Positions 25,952-34,114 of a stretch of DNA of 64,000 nucleotides are shown here, in pieces. A model generated the notes under the pieces. It was not told where the DNA came from, ran no database searches, and was given only the letters and a program-made list of their open reading frames with translations. The position numbers and the translations under genes are program-made. The stretch's first letter is position 1. Each line of letters starts with the position of its first letter. The DNA comes from an uncultured Nitrospira sp. (lineage in GTDB: Bacteria; Nitrospirota; Nitrospiria; Nitrospirales; Nitrospiraceae), in assembly GCA_902500825.1 (NCBI GenBank), contig CABVRX010000018.1, positions 1 through 64,000 on the forward strand, read 5' to 3'.

Positions 25952-26879
25952 TGCCTACACTCGGGTCGGTATCAGAAACCGGGTGATCCTTGACGAATTC
26001 ACGCTGATCGCCCGGCAACTTCATCGGCAACGCCTCGGATTCATCGTACTGAAGGGTGCGGATGTTATCTCTCGCTTGTATGGCGTGCGGGGAGCACGGC
26101 CCATTTCAGATGTCGATCTGCTGGTCCACGAATCGGATTTACCTGCCATCGATCGAGTGCTGACCAATCTCGGCTTCACTCAACAGATCGATGGTAACCC
26201 GTCATATGCCTCCTCTGAACGAGGTCTTTCGCTGGATCTGGTCACGACCATCTGGTATCTCGATGCGCAAGGGCTTGACGATCTATGGGCTCGTGCGCTC
26301 ACTCGACCGTTCGGTGACAGCGTTATTGCTTGCCTCGACACAGCCGATCTGCTGATCTATCTCACAGCCTATGCCGTCATTCACCGAGGAGAGCTCTCCG
26401 CAGCGTTCGTCCAAGACATGAAACTGCTTGTCGAAAAAGAATCGCCTGAATGGCCTGCTGTCATTACTCGAGCTCAGGAAACCTGGCTGCAAGCACCTCT
26501 GTATCATGGCCTGCGTCATGTGCAGAAGACCGTCCCCACCATCGCCATTCCCGACACCGTCATATGCTCGTTGACTCCGGCGAGCAAGAACGAGCTGATG
26601 TTGGCTTGGCTGCTCCAGAAACTAGTGACCACGGAACCTCTGCCGGAGATAGGCCATCTTCTGCTGTTCCTCACGCAACCGGGCATAAAAAAGTTGATAT
26701 GGTTACAGCAACGCCTCTGTCCCTCCCCCGCATTTCTTTCCTACCGTTATGGGTCGATGGGACAGACCATGCCATGGAGAATAAGATTGTGGCGGTGGTA
26801 TCACCTGACTGAAGCCGGTCTCATCTTGAGCGGACGAGTGCTCAGACGACTGATACCAGGATCGAGGCCCTGCTCATGA
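25920..26879 (+). CDS. Nucleotidyltransferase-fold protein (NTP_transf_5 type)
   Basis: 319 residues from ATG 25920, overlapping the previous gene by 32 bp. The characteristic N-terminal pattern is FIVLKGADVISRLYG (43-55) followed by RPISDVDLLVHESD, with Asp64 and Asp66 as likely metal ligands. Proteins of this family are recurrent in lasso-peptide, PqqD and HprK gene sets, where some modify a phosphorylated peptide or move a nucleotide. Substrate unknown here. Confidence 0.8.
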   Translation: MPSSTLDDLIDAYTRVGIRNRVILDEFTLIARQLHRQRLGFIVLKGADVISRLYGVRGARPISDVDLLVHESDLPAIDRVLTNLGFTQQIDGNPSYASSERGLSLDLVTTIWYLDAQGLDDLWARALTRPFGDSVIACLDTADLLIYLTAYAVIHRGELSAAFVQDMKLLVEKESPEWPAVITRAQETWLQAPLYHGLRHVQKTVPTIAIPDTVICSLTPASKNELMLAWLLQKLVTTEPLPEIGHLLLFLTQPGIKKLIWLQQRLCPSPAFLSYRYGSMGQTMPWRIRLWRWYHLTEAGLILSGRVLRRLIPGSRPCS

Positions 26880-27724
26880 TCGCTCGGCTCCTCAGCCCAT
26901 CGACCGTTTCAACACGCTTCTCGGCCAATCAGCTACCTGAAGCGGTTCACGGATCGGCGCTATGGAAAATCGTGACTCCTGTCGTGAATTCCGAGAGCAT
27001 GATTCCGACGCTTCAACAAGGTGATGGGCTTGAACTAGAGCCTGCGGACAATCTTCACGTCGGCGATGTCGTCGTGTACCGGCACGACCGACTGTTTATC
27101 TGCCATCGCATTCACCGGATCGAAGGCCATCGGGTATTCCTCCGAGGGGACGCGAATGTGGGCGCTTTTGAGGAAGCGGACGTACGACATGTCATGGGTC
27201 GAGTCACGTGTCTCGTTCGGCGTGGAACACGAATCGCCGTCGGTCCATATAGTCGCGCAACGGTTGGACGAGTAGGAAGGGATTCGACATGGGTTCGAGC
27301 TTCGACGTGGGGATTAGAATCAGGAAGACGTTTTGCTTTGCGGTTCTTGAATTCGGTCGCAAGCCTACCGGGCGTCGATAGCATGGTCCGCCGGCTCCTT
27401 CGTAAGCTCATGACCATCGAGATTATGGAGCGAGCGTCACTGCAGTCCCTCGAAGGGTATGTCGCGCGGCAGCGTGTTCACCTCGATCAACTCGCGTATT
27501 GTCGGCAATACCTGTCGCCATTGAAGAAGAATGACATTATGTTTGTCATCCATGCAGGCCCTGTTTATCTAGGAACCTGTACCCTCAATCCATGGCGCTT
27601 CTACATGCGGCCGTTGCTCCAAAGCATAACTACAGAAATCCTCTCTGAATCGATCGGTTTATTCCTGCCGGTTAAAACTCCGCGTCATCCCGCCCGGCGC
27701 TCAACAATAATCGGAATGCAATAG
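26876..27724 (+). CDS. S24/S26-type serine peptidase with C-terminal extension
   Basis: 282 residues, 4-bp overlap with the nucleotidyltransferase gene. The peptidase core has NSESMIPTL (Ser41), GDVVVYRHDRLFICHRIHRI (His77) and FLRGDANVG (Asp92). The Ser/His/Asp arrangement resembles the SipW/Sec11 branch of S26 peptidases rather than the Ser/Lys LepB branch. No obvious membrane anchor is present. About 130 extra C-terminal residues (RASLQSLEGYVARQR..., NDIMFVIHAGPVYLG) have no known fold. It is the likely leader-removing enzyme of the peptide cluster. Confidence 0.75.
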   Translation: MIARLLSPSTVSTRFSANQLPEAVHGSALWKIVTPVVNSESMIPTLQQGDGLELEPADNLHVGDVVVYRHDRLFICHRIHRIEGHRVFLRGDANVGAFEEADVRHVMGRVTCLVRRGTRIAVGPYSRATVGRVGRDSTWVRASTWGLESGRRFALRFLNSVASLPGVDSMVRRLLRKLMTIEIMERASLQSLEGYVARQRVHLDQLAYCRQYLSPLKKNDIMFVIHAGPVYLGTCTLNPWRFYMRPLLQSITTEILSESIGLFLPVKTPRHPARRSTIIGMQ

Positions 27725-27849
27725 TATTTTCTTTTTCTGTTGTATATTGCTCGACATCGTTTTGTGCGATTTCTTCGTAGAGTAAATCGAGAGTGCTATA
27801 GTGTTGACCGGTTGCAGATCATCAGCTCGATCACGACACGCAACATTCC
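27725..27849. promoter_or_regulatory. Gap between peptide cluster and sigma factor gene
   Basis: 125 bp, locally AT-rich (TATTTTCTTTTTCTGTTG). It may hold a promoter for the sigma/anti-sigma pair; no clear hairpin terminator was seen. Confidence 0.3.
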
Positions 27850-28455
27850 ATGGATACGTCATCTCAGATCTCGGCCTCAGCCATTGATCCGAAACTTGTG
27901 GCTCAAGTGGCCAAAGGCGAGCCCCATGCCCTCGGCCAGCTCTATGATCAATCCAGTACCTTGTTGTTCAGCCTGGCGTTGCGCATCCTCGGCAACCGCG
28001 AAGAAGCTGCGGACGTGCTCCAGGGAATCTACCTCGACGTTTGGAGAAAGATCGTTCGCTACGATGTGGGTCGAGGCACGCCCACCGCATGGCTCATTAC
28101 AGTAACCCGTAGCCGAGCGATCGATCGGTTGCGAACTCGCGGCCCTCGTGCTCCACACCAGATAGGCCCATCCATCGATGAGGTTCAGCCCGACCAATTG
28201 ACCGGCGGAAGTTTCGGTCTTTTTGATTCACAGGCCGACCAAGAGCTGCGAAACCTGGTCAAAGAAGTCGTGGGAAACTTGCCGTACATACAACAGCAAG
28301 TGATCGAGCTGGCCTACTATGAAGGCTTACCCAGTACGGAAATCGCGACGCAGCTCGATCAATCGGTAGAAACGGTGACTACCTGCATTGCGCTCGGCAT
28401 GTCGCAACTGCGCGAGTCGTTGCAATCATATTGGGAACAGGAAGAAGCGGTATGA
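27850..28455 (+). CDS. ECF-type RNA polymerase sigma factor
   Basis: 201 residues. Region 2 is seen as ALGQLYDQSSTLLFSLALRI...AADVLQGIYLDVWRK and VTRSRAIDRLRTR, region 4 as LPYIQQQVIELAYYEGLPSTEIATQL and VTTCIALGMSQLRE. The normal length and both regions present indicate an active ECF sigma factor (SigK-like). It overlaps the anti-sigma gene by 4 bp. It lies 125 bp downstream of the peptide cluster and might control it, but this is only positional inference. Confidence 0.9.
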   Translation: MDTSSQISASAIDPKLVAQVAKGEPHALGQLYDQSSTLLFSLALRILGNREEAADVLQGIYLDVWRKIVRYDVGRGTPTAWLITVTRSRAIDRLRTRGPRAPHQIGPSIDEVQPDQLTGGSFGLFDSQADQELRNLVKEVVGNLPYIQQQVIELAYYEGLPSTEIATQLDQSVETVTTCIALGMSQLRESLQSYWEQEEAV

Positions 28456-29102
28456 CGCATAGCGAACTAGCGGCCGCTGTTCCTTTATACGCCGTCGGAG
28501 CGCTCGAGCGAGTTGATCGACAGACCCTGGAGGCCCACCTGCTTTCAGGATGCATCCCCTGTCGCATGTCGTTGAAAGGCTATCAGTCCGTAGCCGTGAC
28601 GTTACCGTTCGCACTCAACATCACGCCCCCTCCCCGAACGTTGAAAGGCAAGATCATGTCTTCCCGTGTTTCGATCGCCGCCGAGTCAGAAACCCAATCT
28701 CCCTCCAAACCGAGTCTTGAACCTGGTGAATGGATGAATCATCTCTTCCCACCGTCATCCCCACCTGCCGCATCATATGGACGGGCATTGGGAATGGTCA
28801 TCTTCGTGGTCCTGATTATTCTGGTGTCGTTCGGATGGAACGCCTCCACCCAAGTGACCGAAGACATGGAGAAGTTGGCGAAATTGCAGTCTCAAGCAGA
28901 GGAAACCGGCGTTAAGCTGGCAACGCTCCAACAGCAGCTCAGCGAGCGAGAGGAACTACTCGCCCAAACTCGAGAGGAACTCCAGCGCCGTACGGCTGAA
29001 CTGGCAGAGGTGAAAGATCAGTTGATTCAGCGAGAAGCCGAGCTGGAAGCCTTGAACGCGCAGCTGGCTCAGGGAAACGGACGATCACTGAGAATCCCCT
29101 AG
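28452..29102 (+). CDS. Membrane anti-sigma factor with zinc-finger-like site
   Basis: 216 residues from ATG 28452 (overlapping the sigma stop). An N-terminal cytoplasmic part has an HLLSGCIPC zinc-binding-like motif (H-x4-C-x2-C), followed by a single membrane span (ALGMVIFVVLIILVSFGW) and a long coiled-coil of heptads (LAKLQSQAEETGVKLATLQQQLSEREELLAQTREELQ, given in part). This is the usual layout of an RsiW/RskA-like anti-sigma factor with a periplasmic sensory tail. Confidence 0.8.
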   Translation: MTHSELAAAVPLYAVGALERVDRQTLEAHLLSGCIPCRMSLKGYQSVAVTLPFALNITPPPRTLKGKIMSSRVSIAAESETQSPSKPSLEPGEWMNHLFPPSSPPAASYGRALGMVIFVVLIILVSFGWNASTQVTEDMEKLAKLQSQAEETGVKLATLQQQLSEREELLAQTREELQRRTAELAEVKDQLIQREAELEALNAQLAQGNGRSLRIP

Positions 29103-29209
29103 ATCGAGCCAACGGCCCGACTTCCTCCTGCTTCGCCTCTGTAAGCTCGTGCTCGCCCGACTTTCCTCTCCTATCCCTCTCTCCAACTCTTATGCTAGCA
29201 TCTCCCTCA

Positions 29210-29710
29210 ATGCAGGAAGAAACGTGCGATTCCCGCTACATGGAACTGGCGCTCCAGCAGGCTGCTCTTGCCCCTCACATAGGAGAAGTCCCGATCGGCG
29301 CCGTCCTCGTGCACAATTATGAAGTGATCGCCGCCGGCCACAACTACCGGGAGATTTCGCAGGACCCGACAGCTCATGCGGAGATGATCGTGATCCGGAA
29401 AGCTGCCGAACGGCTGCAGACATGGCGACTCAACGAGACAACGCTCTATGTCACGCTGGAGCCTTGCCCCATGTGCGCCGGAGCGATCGTGCAAGCTCGT
29501 ATTGCAAGGCTTGTCTTCGGAGCGTGGGATCCCAAAGCCGGTGCTTGCGGATCGATCTTTGATATTCCAGCCGAGCGCCGACTCAATCATCGAGTACAAG
29601 TAACAGGAGGCCTGCTCGAACGGGAGAGCCGTGAGCTTCTACAGGAATTCTTTCGAACCAAGAGAGGTACTCTTTCGGAGAGCAGCAGTCCCCCGAAGCC
29701 GTCCTCTTAA
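29210..29710 (+). CDS. tadA: tRNA-specific adenosine deaminase
   Basis: 166 residues from ATG 29210 (ATG 29192 is an in-frame alternative; neither has a strong ribosome site, and 29210 aligns best with family length). Zinc-dependent deaminase motifs HAEM (with catalytic Glu) and PCPMCAGAI are clear. TadA deaminates A34 to inosine in the anticodon of tRNA-Arg and is normally essential. It is a single gene. Confidence 0.9.
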   Translation: MQEETCDSRYMELALQQAALAPHIGEVPIGAVLVHNYEVIAAGHNYREISQDPTAHAEMIVIRKAAERLQTWRLNETTLYVTLEPCPMCAGAIVQARIARLVFGAWDPKAGACGSIFDIPAERRLNHRVQVTGGLLERESRELLQEFFRTKRGTLSESSSPPKPSS

Positions 29711-29988
29711 CACCGAAACGCAACCAGTACCGCTGCCTGCCCACTCCTTTTCCCATCCACTGTTTCCCTTACCGTTTGTGGGGTCATGATGGGTTTTGCC
29801 TAGCGGAGTTCAATCCCGATATACTGGCTTCAACTGTGCCACTGGTATCAGCAGCGATGCCCTCCATTCTCTAAACGTGAGCGCTCTTGGAGCGTTGGCG
29901 TGATGATCGCCTCAGACAGGCTTCTTCCTCAGCTCACAGCTGCAGATCGTTCATCGCATAGGAATGCACTCAAACCGGAGGCTGCGAC
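29711..29988. other. Intergenic, no feature recognised
   Basis: 278 bp between tadA and the DUF2254 gene. I see no gene or clear terminator. Confidence 0.3.
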
Positions 29989-31353
29989 ATGAACGTCCTT
30001 GCTCGACGTCGAGTGTTGTGGGATCACCTTCGCAGCGCATTGTGGGTCATGCCGACGGCGTCTGTCCTGTTTTTCCTGGTGGCGGGATTGGCGTTGTCCC
30101 ACGTGTCAATCGGTGACGATTCGCCTATACGATGGCTGGTCTTCCAGGGCACGCCCGAGGATGCTCGCCAAATGCTGATTGTGGTGTCGTCTACGATGAT
30201 CACGGTGACCGGGCTGGTGTTTGCGCTGACGATCATCGCCTTGCAGATCGCCTCAGGTCAGTACTCTCCCCGGCTGCTCCGTAACTTCATGCGTGACCGT
30301 GGTACGCAGTTCGTCTTAAGTGTCTTCGTGGGTGCCTTCGCCTACAGCACGGCGGGCTTACATACCGTCGGGGTCCAGAACCCCGACGCAGCGGCGTTCA
30401 TGCCCCGTCTAGCTGTCTCCGGATCACTTGGGCTTGCCCTGGCAAGCTTGGGGGTGCTCATCTACTTCATCCACCACCTTTCCTCCTCGATTCAGATCGA
30501 CACGATTATGAGCATGATCGTGCGCGAGACCCTTGAAGTCATCGACGACCTCTACCCGGACCAGGCCGACTCCCTGGAATCCGAGGAGCACTGCCCGGAT
30601 CTACCCACATGGGCCATCACAATGCCGTCCGACCGTTCCGGCTACATTCAAGAGATCTCGCCTGAGGCGCTCGTCGAAGTTGCGGCACGGAAGGACCTGG
30701 TCATCCGGTTCGTCAAGTCGGTGGGTCACCACGTTGTCGCGGGGACCCCGATCGCTTGGGTCTGGCACCGGTCGTCAGATCACTTGCCATCTGAACTGGG
30801 ACTGGAAGAAGCGATCCACGACTCGGTCCAGATCGGATTCGAACGGACCATGCTGCAGGATGTTCCCTTCGGCATCCGCCGCTTGGTTGATATCGGCAAT
30901 AGAGCCCTGTCTGCCGCAATCAACGATCCTTACACAGCCACCCAAGCCGTGCACCACTTGTCGGAAGTCCTCTGCATCCTGGCTCGCCGACGGTTGGGCG
31001 ACCGACTGTACCGTGACGACCATGGCACGGTGCGTGTCGCGATACCGTTTCCTGATTTTGCCGACTACCTGCAGCTGAGCACTGGACAAATCAGACGGTT
31101 TGGAGCCAAGGAACCGGCTGTCGCCCGAAGCCTGATCCAGCTTCTGAGGAACGTTTGCAACAGCACAGCGAGCGAGGATCGGCGCATGGCCGCCGCCAGG
31201 CACATTCGATTGGTGCTGGAGGAAGCGAAACGTGAAATTACCCAACCAGCCGACGTGGAGAGCCTGCTGGCGGATGTAGACGACGCCCTGGGCGCGCTTG
31301 AAGTGGGCCGCCCTCAGACAGCCCGCAGCTCAACCCACGATTCAATTCTGTAG
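29989..31353 (+). CDS. DUF2254 membrane protein
   Basis: 454 residues. Four hydrophobic spans lie in the first 170 residues (WVMPTASVLFFLVAGLALS, VSSTMITVTGLVFALTIIAL, FVLSVFVGAFAYSTAGL, LGLALASLGVLIYFIHHLS), with the family hallmark ALQIASGQYSPRLLRNFMRDR between spans 2 and 3. A soluble C-terminal part follows (GYIQEISPEALVEVA, SAAINDPYTATQAVHHL). Function is unknown in this conserved family. ATG 29989 follows a CGGAGG-like site. Confidence 0.85.
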   Translation: MNVLARRRVLWDHLRSALWVMPTASVLFFLVAGLALSHVSIGDDSPIRWLVFQGTPEDARQMLIVVSSTMITVTGLVFALTIIALQIASGQYSPRLLRNFMRDRGTQFVLSVFVGAFAYSTAGLHTVGVQNPDAAAFMPRLAVSGSLGLALASLGVLIYFIHHLSSSIQIDTIMSMIVRETLEVIDDLYPDQADSLESEEHCPDLPTWAITMPSDRSGYIQEISPEALVEVAARKDLVIRFVKSVGHHVVAGTPIAWVWHRSSDHLPSELGLEEAIHDSVQIGFERTMLQDVPFGIRRLVDIGNRALSAAINDPYTATQAVHHLSEVLCILARRRLGDRLYRDDHGTVRVAIPFPDFADYLQLSTGQIRRFGAKEPAVARSLIQLLRNVCNSTASEDRRMAAARHIRLVLEEAKREITQPADVESLLADVDDALGALEVGRPQTARSSTHDSIL

Positions 31354-31500
31354 GGCAATGTAGGGCCGCAATGACTTTCCATATAGATACTGATTCTCGT
31401 CTAAAACAACTCTCGATACATTTTCTCCAATCTGGCGAAACCTATATTCCGATAAGGAAATCTTGACATCCTCACCCGCACTGTATAATCAGTCGCTCTG
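31354..31500. other. Short intergenic
   Basis: 147 bp. A TTGACA-like box (ttgaca at 31463-31468) with TATAAT about 17 bp downstream (31485-31490) resembles a sigma-70 promoter for the next gene, whose ATG is at 31501. Confidence 0.45.
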
Positions 31501-32460
31501 ATGGATAAGACCTTGCGGATGATAGAAAAGACGCCTGCCTTGGAGCTTGAAGAAAGCGCGAGATATTTGAGATCCACAGTCCTGGCCTCGGTTTGCATAC
31601 TTCTCGCAAGCTGCTCGCTGATCGGATCATCGAAAGAAGACACACAGTCCCAATCTCCTGGTTCCATTCGACCAGCGATCGTGAATGTCATCAGTGAAGG
31701 TAATTACATGGAATCGTGCCGCGCGAAGGGCGTCCCGGTTCCACCCGATTGGAACGCTTCTTCATCCGAATGGGAAAGTCACGGCAACCTCAAAACCATA
31801 TTGCTCACACCGAATACGCTGGAAAAGGTTACTGTTGATGAAACAACGTTCGCGAGCGTCTGGTCGTACGCCTCGCCTACCATGAGAGGCGCCTGCATCG
31901 CGCTCGGAAGAAGCGGCGGATCATTCCAAATCATCTGTCAGAGCGCCACGACGGGGCACGCCTGTTTTTGGGGAAACGATCCACGCTCGCCAAGCACCAG
32001 CTGGAGCCCTGAGACAGCCGAAGTATCCATCGCTTCACTCCGCGATCCCGTCCAGGGATTTTCTCTTGGCACTGTGGCGTGCACCGAATGCCATCGCGGG
32101 AACAACGCCTTCTTGTATGCTCCTGACGATTCTACATGGGCGGCGGTCTTGAGACCGGAGCATGCGCGCCCGACATTTACCACGCGAGTTGAACAGTCCT
32201 CACACCACGGCACACTCACGTTCGGCGAGACAACCATCCCTTACCCGCGCTTCATCCCCATTGGAGGGAAATCCATGGCCTTGAACAATCCGCTGCCGAC
32301 TACGCCTGGATGTTCAGGGTCCTGTCACGAGTCTCATTTTGAGATCTTAGAAAAGAATCATACGGTCGAAGGCTATGTCAGAATACCTCGGCCCATGGGC
32401 CCAAACTGCGCGCAGAACTCGCCGCCTGATGATCCAACGAGGAATTGCTATCAACGCTAA
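31501..32460 (+). CDS. Lipoprotein with two haem-like motifs
   Basis: 319 residues. A lipobox (LLASCSL) near residue 39 predicts acylation. The mature part has one canonical haem motif CTECH (Cys194-His198) and a second, spaced-out CSGSCH (CxxxCH, Cys271-His276), which some cytochromes use. Other Cys/His occur (GHACFWG, SCRAKG). It could be a small c-type cytochrome or a haem-free redox lipoprotein. I do not recognise the rest. Just upstream is a good consensus-like promoter. Confidence 0.65.
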   Translation: MDKTLRMIEKTPALELEESARYLRSTVLASVCILLASCSLIGSSKEDTQSQSPGSIRPAIVNVISEGNYMESCRAKGVPVPPDWNASSSEWESHGNLKTILLTPNTLEKVTVDETTFASVWSYASPTMRGACIALGRSGGSFQIICQSATTGHACFWGNDPRSPSTSWSPETAEVSIASLRDPVQGFSLGTVACTECHRGNNAFLYAPDDSTWAAVLRPEHARPTFTTRVEQSSHHGTLTFGETTIPYPRFIPIGGKSMALNNPLPTTPGCSGSCHESHFEILEKNHTVEGYVRIPRPMGPNCAQNSPPDDPTRNCYQR

Positions 32461-32959
32461 TCGTCGTTCCCTGACAACCTCAACTCAGAATTTGGTAGTG
32501 ACCAAGCCCCCTCACCAATAAATTGGTATCCTAAGCGACATCACACAGTGGCGTCTGTCTACTAGAGCATTGAGTGTCAAGTTCGAACTGCTCACCTGCG
32601 CGATGCACAGTACAAGATCCGACCTTAGCTTGGCACTACATGTAGAGCCAAATTCATTTACAATAGGTACATATGTCCTCAACCGAATAGGGCATGGTGC
32701 AATCTCTTCGCGAGGAGTAACCTTTGTAGCCATCACAAATCAGCGTAAGACCTCTTGAGAGGCGCTTATGGGTAATGTTCTGAGAGTGATCTTTCAGGAC
32801 GACCTACGAGTGCCAACCCTCCCCTGCATCACTCAACCGCAGGCCGACACCTGGGACGAACGAATATCCAGGAATGTCGACCAAGGTCACAAATCAACAC
32901 ATTGGAAACTCGCAGCCACCTCCTCTCAGTGGCGACCTCCTGAATAAGGAGAAGAAGCC
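32461..32959. other. 499-bp gap with nothing recognisable
   Basis: Short open frames here have no ribosome site or protein-like pattern. A GGAGAAGAAG ribosome site occurs just before 32960. Confidence 0.35.
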
Positions 32960-33556
32960 ATGAAGCCATTGTTACGGAATTACACACTCGCTTTTGGCGT
33001 GTGTGATCGGTTAGGTGCGGATTCGGCACAAGATGAGCGTCGATACCAGCGCTGGGCAATCACTAAGTTCGTTGCGCTGGAGAGGCGGCACAGGCAACTT
33101 TTCCGGCCCTCGCGGATCGTCATCCACATCATGGGAATTGTCTTGGGCGGCGTGATGCTGACAGGCCTTGCGGCAGCGCAGTCGACACCACCCCAGGCGT
33201 CATCTTTCCTTGCCGCTGGAACGTTTCGCCTGACAGTGACGGAACGTGAGCTCTCGCTGGATGCCCGCGAGACGTCGCTCGTGGCCATCCTCGCTGAAAT
33301 CAGCCACCGCACAGGGATTCCCATTGTCACTCTGTCGTCCGGTGTGGACGTGCGGATCACAATCCATCTGAGCCTGATGCCGTTGGACAAGGCCTTGAAA
33401 CAGTTAGCGCCGAATATGGCGATTGCCAGAGCTCAGGGACCACAGGCCCCATCGCATCGAATTGCCAAAGTCTATGTGTTGCCAAACACCAATCCGTCGC
33501 AGCTTGAAGGGAGACCCAACCTGTATCGACATGGCAACCAGGACGTGAAGAGGTAA
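32960..33556 (+). CDS. Secreted STN/secretin-like short protein
   Basis: ATG 32960 has a strong AAGGAG ribosome site and gives 198 residues, but with an odd basic N-terminus of about 55 residues before the membrane/signal stretch (GIVLGGVMLTGLAAAQS). ATG 33131 just ahead of that stretch would give a normal signal peptide. The domain that follows (LSLDARETSLVAILAEISHRTGIPIV...VDVRITIHLSLMPLDKALKQL) fits the short STN/secretin N0-like fold found in secretins and TonB-dependent transducers. It is not linked to a receptor. Role unknown. Confidence 0.6.
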   Translation: MKPLLRNYTLAFGVCDRLGADSAQDERRYQRWAITKFVALERRHRQLFRPSRIVIHIMGIVLGGVMLTGLAAAQSTPPQASSFLAAGTFRLTVTERELSLDARETSLVAILAEISHRTGIPIVTLSSGVDVRITIHLSLMPLDKALKQLAPNMAIARAQGPQAPSHRIAKVYVLPNTNPSQLEGRPNLYRHGNQDVKR

Positions 33557-33643
33557 CGGAAAAGCAGTGTGCACAGGACAGTGCAACTCAACATAGCCAG
33601 GGAGGGCGTCATGATGCAAAGCAGGCGAGTCAAATGATGGAAC
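33557..33643. other. Short gap before DUF4440 remnant
   Basis: No feature recognised. Confidence 0.3.
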
Positions 33644-34020
33644 TTGGTTTGGAGTGGTGGTGCTGGTCGAGGGACTGGTGATCGGAGAAAAAACACCCTC
33701 ACGTTGCACATCGAATCGGCGAACGACCTGTTCGTGTGGACATTCAAACGCGGTGATGCCACCGGCATCGCGCTTCTATGCTTCTATACGGTAGGGGGGC
33801 CCAGTTGCTTCCGATCAACAGTGACTTTGTGCGTGGTACGGCAGCCATCCGCACGCTCTGGCGGATAGTGATCGATATGGGCCTCAATGGCGCGAGCTTG
33901 GAAACAATCGAGCTGGAGGCCCACGGCGATACAGCAATCGAGATCGGCCGATGCCGACTTCTTGCTGTCTATGACGCCGTTGGCTGGCAGTCTCTCGCCG
34001 TGGCGGGCGGCATTGAGTGA
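33644..34020 (+). pseudogene. Frameshifted DUF4440/SnoaL-like remnant
   Basis: Two overlapping plus-strand frames complete one another: the first reads SANDLFVWTFKRGDATGIALL (given in part), the second, from 33778, reads LYGRGAQLLPINSDFVRGTAAIRTLWR and ETIELEAHGDTAIEIGRCRL. Together they match the DUF4440 pattern ANAAFxxAFNRGDAxGIAALY...LLPxxSDFVRGxxAIRxFW, but with a shift at about 33775 and a broken C-terminus. The gene appears dead. Frame of the second part stops at 34020. Confidence 0.6.
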
Positions 34021-34114
34021 AAGATGCCGTGCTGGTGAGTACGACACAATGACGCCCCACCCTCATGACGTCATACCGAAATGAATGAACAATGAATGAA
34101 AAGGAGGAAGCAAA

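Noticed and set aside
26876-27724. LexA/S24-type repressor
   Set aside because: No helix-turn-helix N-terminus, and the Ser/His/Asp set fits S26B peptidases better.
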